A stretch of 9,925 nucleotides of DNA from an uncultured Mycoplasmatota bacterium (GTDB lineage: Bacteria > Bacillota_I > Bacilli_A > RF39 > UBA660). The position numbers and the translations under genes were made by a program. The stretch's first letter is position 1. Every line of letters starts with the position of its first letter. The DNA lies in assembly GCA_946497375.1 (NCBI GenBank), contig CAMMKE010000042.1:1-9925 (forward strand), written 5' to 3'. Below are positions 5,376 through 9,925 of this stretch, in pieces. The notes under the pieces are model-generated. The model was not told the origin of the DNA. It made no database searches and saw only the letters and a list, made by a program, of their open reading frames with translations.

Positions 5376-6290
5376 ATGTTATTACAGTATTATTTAGAAC
5401 AATTAGATTATAAGAATATGCCATTATTTCTTAGAAAGTATTTTGAATGTCCTTCTTTAAATAGATTAATGAAGGTGGGATATTTTTGTGGAATGGATTT
5501 TGCTTCTAAAAGTGTTTATGATTTTAGTGAATATATTAGTAGATTTGCTCATTCTCTTACAACTTCTTTACTAACTTATAAAGTAACTAAAGATAAGACT
5601 ATGACTGTAGCAGCATTATTTCACGATGTGGCAACTCCTTGTTTTTCTCATGTTATAGATTATATGAATGAAGACTATGAAAAACAAGAAAGTACAGAAG
5701 AACTTACGGAAGATATCATTAAAAGTGATAAGTATTTACTTAAATGTTTAAAAGAAGATAATATAGATGTTGATGATATTATCAACTTTAAGAAATTTGG
5801 TATTGTTGATAATGATAGGCCTAAATGTTGTGCTGATAGGTTAGATGGTGTTATTTTAACTGGTATAGGTTGGACTAAAAATATCAATAAGGATGATATT
5901 AAAAAAATTATTAATGATGTTAGAGTATTTAAAAATGAAGATAATGAAGATGAAATTGGTTTTACTAGTAGAGATATTGTTTCTAAAATAATTGATGTTA
6001 GTAAAAGTATAGATTTGTATTGTCATACTAACGAAGATAATTATATGATGCAGTTACTTGCTACTATAACAAAATTATCTATTGATAGAGGTTATATTAC
6101 TTATGATGACTTGTATAGTCTTAATGAAATAGAATTGTTTAATAGATTAAAGAATAGTAAAGATAAGGAACTATTAGATAAAATTAGTCTTTTTGAAAAT
6201 ATAAATATAGATTCTATTCCTAAAATAGAACTTCCTAATGTTAAGGTTAGAGTTTTAACACCATTAGTTAATGGTAAAAGATATAATTAG
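5376..6290 (+). CDS. HD-domain phosphohydrolase
   Basis: A 304-residue HD-superfamily metal-dependent phosphohydrolase. The ligand set is visible: H59 in SRFAHSLT, H83-D84 in AALFHDVATPCFSH, and D154 (or D157) in CADRLDG. The pattern R-F-A-H-S, H-D-x-x-x-x-x-F-S-H and D-R-L-D most resembles the dGTPase/SAMHD1/YwfO branch, whose members cleave triphosphate from dNTPs or act on related nucleotides. Substrate cannot be read from the sequence. At 304 residues it is shorter than typical dGTPases of 430-500, and it has no RelA-type synthetase domain or GYP motif. GGGAGGG at 5363-5369 gives a strong ribosome binding site before ATG 5376. It is the second and last gene of a two-gene unit ending at the terminator at 6295. 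The small frame opposite it on the minus strand is an overlap without support. Confidence 0.85.
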   Translation: MLLQYYLEQLDYKNMPLFLRKYFECPSLNRLMKVGYFCGMDFASKSVYDFSEYISRFAHSLTTSLLTYKVTKDKTMTVAALFHDVATPCFSHVIDYMNEDYEKQESTEELTEDIIKSDKYLLKCLKEDNIDVDDIINFKKFGIVDNDRPKCCADRLDGVILTGIGWTKNINKDDIKKIINDVRVFKNEDNEDEIGFTSRDIVSKIIDVSKSIDLYCHTNEDNYMMQLLATITKLSIDRGYITYDDLYSLNEIELFNRLKNSKDKELLDKISLFENINIDSIPKIELPNVKVRVLTPLVNGKRYN

Positions 6291-6294
6291 ATAT

Positions 6295-6335
6295 AAAAGA
6301 GAACTTATTTTGGGTGATAGGTTTTCTCTTTTTTT
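6295..6335 (+). terminator. Intrinsic terminator of the HD operon
   Basis: AAAAGAGAA (6295-6303) pairs with TTCTCTTTT (6324-6332) over a 20-base loop, and the T-run continues to 6335. It starts 5 bases after the HD gene's stop. Confidence 0.7.
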
Positions 6336-6419
6336 GAATCAATTAATATACTAATAAAGAAATAATGTATTAATATAAAAGGTAGATTTATTATTATTTA
6401 TTTGATATCATTTAATTAT

Positions 6420-6424
6420 GGAGG
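6420..6424 (+). promoter_or_regulatory. Ribosome binding site choosing ATG 6430
   Basis: GGAGG is 5 bases before ATG 6430. An in-frame ATG at 6418 overlaps this site and has no ribosome binding site of its own, so it is rejected as the start. Confidence 0.8.
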
Positions 6425-6429
6425 AAAGT

Positions 6430-7065
6430 ATGAAAAAATATCGTTGTACAATTTGTGGTTATATTTATGATGATGCTAAGAATGAGGTAAAGTTTGAAGA
6501 TTTGCCTGATGATTGGAAATGTCCATTATGTGGAGCGCCTAAGAGTTTATTTGAAGAGGTTAAAGAAGAAAAGGCGGAAATAAAAAAAGAGTCTAAAGTT
6601 GAGGTTATAGAAGAAGATGATGATTTAAGAGAATTGTCTAACTACGAAATATCTTTAATTTGCTCTAATTTAGCTCGTGGATGTGAAAAACAGTATTTAG
6701 ATGAAGAGAGTAATTTATTTAGAGAGTTATCTAAACATTATGAGTCTTTAGAAGATAATAAATCTGGTAGTTTGGATGATGTTATAGATATGGTAAATAA
6801 TGATATTACTAACTTTAGTAAGGCAATGGATGTGTTTACTAAATGTGATGATAGAGGTGCTAAGAGAGTTGTTAATTGGGCTAGTAAGAGTACTAATATT
6901 ATGAAAGTAGTAATGGATACTTATAAAGAAAAGGGAATAGATTATATTAGAAATACGAAAATATGGGTTTGCGATATATGTGGCTTTATTTATATAGGAG
7001 ATAATCCACCTAAGGTTTGTCCTGTTTGTAGGGTTCCTAGTCTTAAGATATTGGAGGTATGTTAG
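6430..7065 (+). CDS. Rubredoxin - degenerate rubrerythrin-like - rubredoxin protein
   Basis: A 211-residue cytosolic electron-transfer protein with two iron sites. The N-terminal rubredoxin domain (1-45) has C6-x2-C9 and C31-x2-C34 with the signatures CTICGYIYD and [17 protein letters not shown]; its loop is shorter than in classical 52-residue rubredoxin. An acidic linker (about 43-68) follows. The helical middle (about 69-172) sits where rubrerythrin has its ferritin-like diiron domain, but it has only one histidine (H103) and no ExxH pair that I can find, so the diiron centre is probably lost. The C-terminal rubrerythrin-type rubredoxin domain has C181-x2-C184 and C197-x2-C200 ([21 protein letters not shown]). 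A last-residue cysteine (C211) is unusual. It leads a three-gene unit with a ferredoxin 1 base downstream, pointing to redox or oxygen/peroxide defence in an anaerobe. I see no convincing promoter or PerR box upstream. Confidence 0.85.
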   Translation: MKKYRCTICGYIYDDAKNEVKFEDLPDDWKCPLCGAPKSLFEEVKEEKAEIKKESKVEVIEEDDDLRELSNYEISLICSNLARGCEKQYLDEESNLFRELSKHYESLEDNKSGSLDDVIDMVNNDITNFSKAMDVFTKCDDRGAKRVVNWASKSTNIMKVVMDTYKEKGIDYIRNTKIWVCDICGFIYIGDNPPKVCPVCRVPSLKILEVC

Positions 7066-7066
7066 T

Positions 7067-7567
7067 ATGAGTGCTAAAAGTGAAAGATATGCTTATAGAG
7101 ATTTAAAAATATGTACTAAAGATTGTTTATGTCTTTTTGTATGTCCTACTGGAGCGACTGATAATGAAACAGGACAGATAGACTTTGATAAATGTATTGG
7201 CTGTGGAGCTTGTGCAGCTTCTTGCCCATCAAAAGCGATTAGTATGTTACCTAGAGTTTATCCTAAACAACAGGTTAAAGATAAAAGAGTTATCAGTGAA
7301 TTATTTAAACTTGCTGATAGTAAGATAGAGCAGATTAAAATTTTGAAAAATATGATAAATAACTCTAGTAATGATGATGAAAAACGTTTATATAAGGCTT
7401 TTATTCATTCTAATAAAGTAATGGTTGAAGATATGATGAGAGAGGCTGGGTTTATGTTACCTCAGTCATCTAATACTAATAAACTTTTATTTAGTCTTAA
7501 AGGTAAAGATGAAGAGATTGATAACATTATTAATAAACTATTAGAGAAACTTGAAGTTAATGATTAG
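7067..7567 (+). CDS. Two-cluster 4Fe-4S ferredoxin with helical C-terminal domain
   Basis: A 166-residue iron-sulfur protein. Residues 16-60 hold two cysteine groups. The first is C16-x3-C20-x-C22-x3-C26-P (CTKDCLCLFVCPTGA); the second is the canonical C43-x2-C46-x2-C49-x3-C53-P (CIGCGACAASCPSKAI). The first keeps the usual overall span, but its second cysteine is displaced by one position. The remainder (about 72-166) is helical and charged with no cysteines; by spacing it may be another degenerate ferritin-like bundle or a docking domain. GGAGG at 7053-7057, inside the preceding gene, serves ATG 7067, 1 base after that gene's stop, so translation is closely coupled. The likely role is electron transfer to or from the rubredoxin-containing neighbour; the electron donor is not in the window. 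Confidence 0.85.
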   Translation: MSAKSERYAYRDLKICTKDCLCLFVCPTGATDNETGQIDFDKCIGCGACAASCPSKAISMLPRVYPKQQVKDKRVISELFKLADSKIEQIKILKNMINNSSNDDEKRLYKAFIHSNKVMVEDMMREAGFMLPQSSNTNKLLFSLKGKDEEIDNIINKLLEKLEVND

Positions 7568-7576
7568 AGGGATGTT

Positions 7577-7870
7577 ATGACAATAGAGGATGTTTATAGA
7601 TATATGATTAGTGGATATTTTGGAGTTATGGAGATGGATTCATATAAGTTAAAAGAATATGTTCTTAATGATATAAAGAACTATATTAAAGAATATATGA
7701 AAGATAATCCTAGTGAAAACTTTAATTTAGATGAAGAAGTTGAGAATATTAAAAATAATGTATCTGTTAAGACTAAGTTGCAAGATGCCTTACTTGTTTT
7801 AAATAAAATGGATAATGCTCCGATGGATTTAATTTTAGATATTAAACATAGATTAAAGACTATTAAATAA
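7577..7870 (+). CDS. Hypothetical small helical protein of the redox operon
   Basis: A 97-residue acidic protein without cysteines, signal peptide or membrane segment. It looks all-helical: VYRYMISGYFGVMEMDSYK (about 6-24), KEYVLNDIKNYIKEYMKD, then LDEEVENIKNNVSVKTKLQ and a final amphipathic stretch. I do not recognise the family. The start has AGAGGG at 7566-7571 overlapping the ferredoxin stop, with 9 bases between the genes, and the stop codon is built into the terminator stem. It is therefore the last gene of the rubredoxin-ferredoxin unit and may be an accessory or scaffold subunit; that role is inferred from position only. Confidence 0.75.
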   Translation: MTIEDVYRYMISGYFGVMEMDSYKLKEYVLNDIKNYIKEYMKDNPSENFNLDEEVENIKNNVSVKTKLQDALLVLNKMDNAPMDLILDIKHRLKTIK

Positions 7871-7900
7871 AATTATACTTTATGTATAGTTTTTTCTTTT
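7869..7900 (+). terminator. Intrinsic terminator of the redox operon
   Basis: AAAATTATAC (7869-7878) pairs with GTATAGTTTT (7884-7893) with one G-U pair and a 5-base loop, then TTCTTTT. It overlaps the TAA stop of the preceding gene. Confidence 0.8.
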
Positions 7901-7917
7901 TTACTCATATTAATGTT

Positions 7918-7923
7918 GGGAGG
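7918..7923 (+). promoter_or_regulatory. Ribosome binding site choosing ATG 7931
   Basis: GGGAGG is 7 bases before ATG 7931. The in-frame ATG at 7913 lies upstream of this site and would translate through it, so 7931 is taken as the start. Confidence 0.8.
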
Positions 7924-7930
7924 AAAATAT

Positions 7931-8158
7931 ATGGAAAATATTAAAGTGTCAGTACCTAATATGATTAGTTGTAAAGACTTGGACTATTTAAGTGATATGT
8001 TTAATTGGAACTATGGGGCTTATAAAAGTGCTAGTAATGCGATTAATAGTGTTACTGATAGTGAAATTAAAGATATGCTTAACAAGGCTAGTAATGTATT
8101 TCATGGTAATATTAGTAAAATCTTAAATATCTTAAATGAAGGAGGTAACAATGAATAA
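7931..8158 (+). CDS. Small helical protein, probable CotF-like partner
   Basis: A 75-residue protein starting MENIKVSVPNMISCKDLDY. The core LSDMFNWNYGAYKSASNA followed by INSVTDSEIKDMLNKASNV reads as two amphipathic helices, like half of a ferritin-like bundle. It resembles the short proteins often encoded next to CotF-family genes; this is a recollection of pattern, not a search result. One histidine follows in FHGNISKILNIL. There is no metal-site motif. The gene overlaps the next by 8 bases (ATG 8151 inside its end), so the two are translationally coupled and probably form a complex. A role in a spore coat or another protein shell is suggested only by the neighbour. Confidence 0.7.
   Translation: MENIKVSVPNMISCKDLDYLSDMFNWNYGAYKSASNAINSVTDSEIKDMLNKASNVFHGNISKILNILNEGGNNE
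8139..8145 (+). promoter_or_regulatory. Ribosome binding site choosing ATG 8151
   Basis: A full AAGGAGG is 5 bases before ATG 8151. The in-frame ATG at 8136 overlaps this site and is rejected. Confidence 0.85.
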
Positions 8159-8468
8159 TAATCAAATTTGTAATCCTAAAGTAGAGACTCCTAAAGGAAT
8201 GGCTCTAAATGATAAAGATTATATTTCTTCATTACTTAGTACTTTAAAACAATTAGTTAAAAACTATGCTGTTAGCTTAACAGAAGCATCTAATGAAACA
8301 TTATATAGTGAATATAAAGAGATGTTTGATGCTTATTCTTCACTACAAAGAGAAGTTTATGAACTTATGTTTCGTAAGGGTTGGTATGTATTAGAGAAGA
8401 GTGATGCTAATAAAATGTCTAATAAATATCAAACTTTAAATCAGGAATTTATGGATTTGAATGGATAA
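8151..8468 (+). CDS. CotF-family spore coat-like protein
   Basis: A 105-residue protein matching the Coat F family (COG5577-type). Residues about 17-100 show the family plan: an opening LNDKDYISSLLSTLKQLV, then NYAVSLTEASNETLYSEY, a pairing helix FDAYSSLQREVYELM and the conserved RKGWYVLEKSD, ending in KMSNKYQTLNQEF. Family members are ferritin-like helical proteins; in Bacillus, CotF is a spore coat component, but many homologues occur outside proven sporulation loci. The start uses AAGGAGG located within the preceding gene, with an 8-base overlap. No sporulation sigma-factor promoter is evident and no other sporulation gene is visible, so actual coat function is uncertain. Confidence 0.8.
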   Translation: MNNNQICNPKVETPKGMALNDKDYISSLLSTLKQLVKNYAVSLTEASNETLYSEYKEMFDAYSSLQREVYELMFRKGWYVLEKSDANKMSNKYQTLNQEFMDLNG

Positions 8469-8472
8469 AAAG

Positions 8473-8499
8473 AAAACAGTGGACGTTTCACTGTTTTTT
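8473..8499. terminator. Bidirectional terminator between convergent genes
   Basis: AAAACAGTG (8473-8481) pairs perfectly with CACTGTTTT (8489-8497) over a 7-base loop. On the plus strand the T-run continues to 8499. On the minus strand the stem is followed by CTTTTT, so it can end both the CotF unit and the RNB gene. Confidence 0.85.
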
Positions 8500-9925
8500 A
8501 ATATAGTCTTTTTATATAACTTTTTCTAAGAGCAGTAGCTCCTTTTTTATTTTGTTGTTCTAAAGTAATATTTTTAATAAAGTCAAAGTTTACTAACAAT
8601 TCTTTGTGATTTGTATTATGAGTTTGTACTTTAACTGTATCTCCTATTTTTAATACTACCATATCATTTTCATCTTTTAAATATCGTTTAGATTTTATAA
8701 ATCTTATATCATCTAAGTCAAGATACTCTATATAACCGGGTATATTTGTTATAGTTTTTAGATATGCTCTTTCATTATCTATATCTGTTATAATGCCATA
8801 ATAATTTTTATCTTTATGTCTTTCAACATATTTTAACATTTTTATTAGTTCTACTTCTCGTTCTAAAGCTTCGGCTTCTTGTTCTTTCATAGAACAGTGC
8901 TCACATATTGCTTCTAGAGTGTTATTATCTTCTATTTCATATAATTTACCTTGTTCATATGAATCAATTATTTGTTGAGCTTTAAGATCTGGATATCTTC
9001 TAATCGGTGAAGTAGAGTGAGTATAAAAATCTAATCCTAAACCAAAGTGTCCTGTTGGATAAATAGAGTAATGGGCTCTTGGTAAAGCTTTTAATATAAT
9101 ATCTGAAATAATAGGATAATCATTTTCATTTTGATACATATTTAATATTGTTTGAATATATTGTGCTGTAGTCATAGAACCTATTTTTGGTAAATTATAA
9201 CCAAGATTATGAATTTTATCAAAAGCATCCATTAATTTATCTTGATCTGGTGAGTCATGGACTCTATTAATAGATGTACCTATTATAAAGTTTAAATATG
9301 AAGATTCACAGTAGTTATATAAAATCATAGCATTTTCAATCATTTTACCTGCTGTACCATTATTTTTCTCTTCTATACTAATAATATTGCCATCTTTATC
9401 TTCGATAAAATTATTTTCATGTTCTATAAATGTTAACATACCTTCACTTTTCCTTTTTAATGTTAAAATATCTGATAGTTCTTTAAAAGTAGTTAGATCA
9501 TTTAAAAATGGTAGGTATTCATTATCTACTATTCCTTCATCTAATACTTTATTAACTTCGCTGTAAGACATTTTCTTTTTAGATTCAATTATAGAATTTA
9601 CAAATTTATAGTTTAGTAGTTCTCCAGTTTTAGATATTTCCATAATGCATGTTCTTGTTAGTCTTGGAACATTAGGATTTAAAGAACAGATACCATTTGA
9701 TAATTCCGGTGGTAAGTTTGGAATAACTGAATTTGCAGGATATGCCGATAAGGCTCTTTCATAGGCTTCTTTATTAAGAGCACTACCTCTTTTAACATAA
9801 TGAGATACGTGGGCAATATGCACTGCTAAAATATAATTGCCTTTTTCATTTTTCATTATACTAACTGCATCATCCATATCTTTTGTATTATCACAATCAA
9901 TAGTAAATGTTTTAAATCTCTTAGT
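8498..9925 (-). CDS. Second RNB-family exoribonuclease (RNase II/R-like), 5' end missing
   Basis: 475 residues are visible; the frame stays open to the window edge, so the true start lies beyond 9925 and the ATG at 9877 is internal. The active-site motif IDCDNTKDMDDAV is encoded at about 9863-9901, with all four expected aspartates. Other RNB motifs are ELSNGICSLNPNVPRL, NRVHDSPDQDKL and GHFGLGLDFYTHSTSPIRRYPD. The C-terminal region (about the last 100 residues) sits where S1 belongs (NYYGIITDIDNERAYLKTI) but lacks the usual FGxFV core and reads as a divergent S1. It ends with a basic stretch (KKGATALRKSYIKRLY). Compared with the gene at 2-1354 it shares the catalytic motifs but differs widely elsewhere, so it is an old paralogue, not a recent duplicate. 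The likely role is 3'-5' RNA degradation; its division of labour with RNase R is unknown. Confidence 0.9.
   Translation of the reverse strand, partial: TKRFKTFTIDCDNTKDMDDAVSIMKNEKGNYILAVHIAHVSHYVKRGSALNKEAYERALSAYPANSVIPNLPPELSNGICSLNPNVPRLTRTCIMEISKTGELLNYKFVNSIIESKKKMSYSEVNKVLDEGIVDNEYLPFLNDLTTFKELSDILTLKRKSEGMLTFIEHENNFIEDKDGNIISIEEKNNGTAGKMIENAMILYNYCESSYLNFIIGTSINRVHDSPDQDKLMDAFDKIHNLGYNLPKIGSMTTAQYIQTILNMYQNENDYPIISDIILKALPRAHYSIYPTGHFGLGLDFYTHSTSPIRRYPDLKAQQIIDSYEQGKLYEIEDNNTLEAICEHCSMKEQEAEALEREVELIKMLKYVERHKDKNYYGIITDIDNERAYLKTITNIPGYIEYLDLDDIRFIKSKRYLKDENDMVVLKIGDTVKVQTHNTNHKELLVNFDFIKNITLEQQNKKGATALRKSYIKRLY

Noticed and set aside
5675..5887. 70-codon minus-strand frame inside the HD gene
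   Set aside because: No ribosome site or recognisable product, and it lies wholly opposite a well-supported gene.
6342..6374. Inverted repeat ATTAATA/TATTAAT upstream of the rubredoxin gene as a PerR-type operator
   Set aside because: Arms are pure A/T, spacing does not fit the PerR box, and no matching promoter was found.
7906..7914. CATATTAAT as a sporulation sigma -10 element before the CotF pair
   Set aside because: No suitable -35 element, and it lies too close to the ribosome binding site to be convincing.
1..9925. CRISPR array, tRNA, rRNA or insertion sequence
   Set aside because: No regularly spaced repeats, cloverleaf other than the tmRNA, rRNA motifs or transposase were seen.

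Overview
This is an AT-rich bacterial window with Bacillota-type features: strong purine-rich ribosome binding sites, tight operons, short hairpin/T-run terminators, and a run from an RNase R gene through smpB to ssrA, as in many Gram-positive genomes. TGA is the stop codon of the CapA-like gene and tryptophan is encoded by TGG, so the Mycoplasma code (TGA = Trp) does not apply. The tmRNA tag nevertheless ends in LAFA, which recalls the AFA-ending tags of Mollicutes rather than the LAA ending usual in Bacillota. Together with a CotF-family gene, this suggests an uncultured member of Bacilli, perhaps from an Erysipelotrichia- or Mollicutes-related lineage. That placement is inference.

Left block (2-3423): the 3' part of an RNase R gene, a membrane-anchored CapA-family metallophosphatase, SmpB, and the tmRNA with its own sigma-70-type promoter. 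RNase R, SmpB and tmRNA work together in ribosome rescue: SmpB carries tmRNA to stalled ribosomes, and RNase R degrades the non-stop mRNA. The CapA gene is the odd member of this set.

Middle block (3424-4796): a gene-poor accessory-looking stretch directly after the tmRNA 3' end. It has one coiled-coil protein of unknown function with a near-consensus promoter inside an inverted repeat, a possible 38-residue ORF, and several hairpins. No integrase or second attachment site is visible.

Right block (4797-8468): three short transcription units separated by intrinsic terminators. The first pairs an unknown protein with an HD-domain phosphohydrolase. The second encodes a protein with rubredoxin domains at both ends around a degenerate ferritin-like middle, a two-cluster ferredoxin with a helical tail, and a small helical protein. 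The third encodes two overlapping small proteins, the second a CotF-type spore-coat homologue.

Right edge (8498-9925, minus strand): a second RNB-family exoribonuclease, cut by the window end, converges on the CotF unit across a bidirectional terminator. The window therefore carries two different RNase II/R paralogues, one at each edge.
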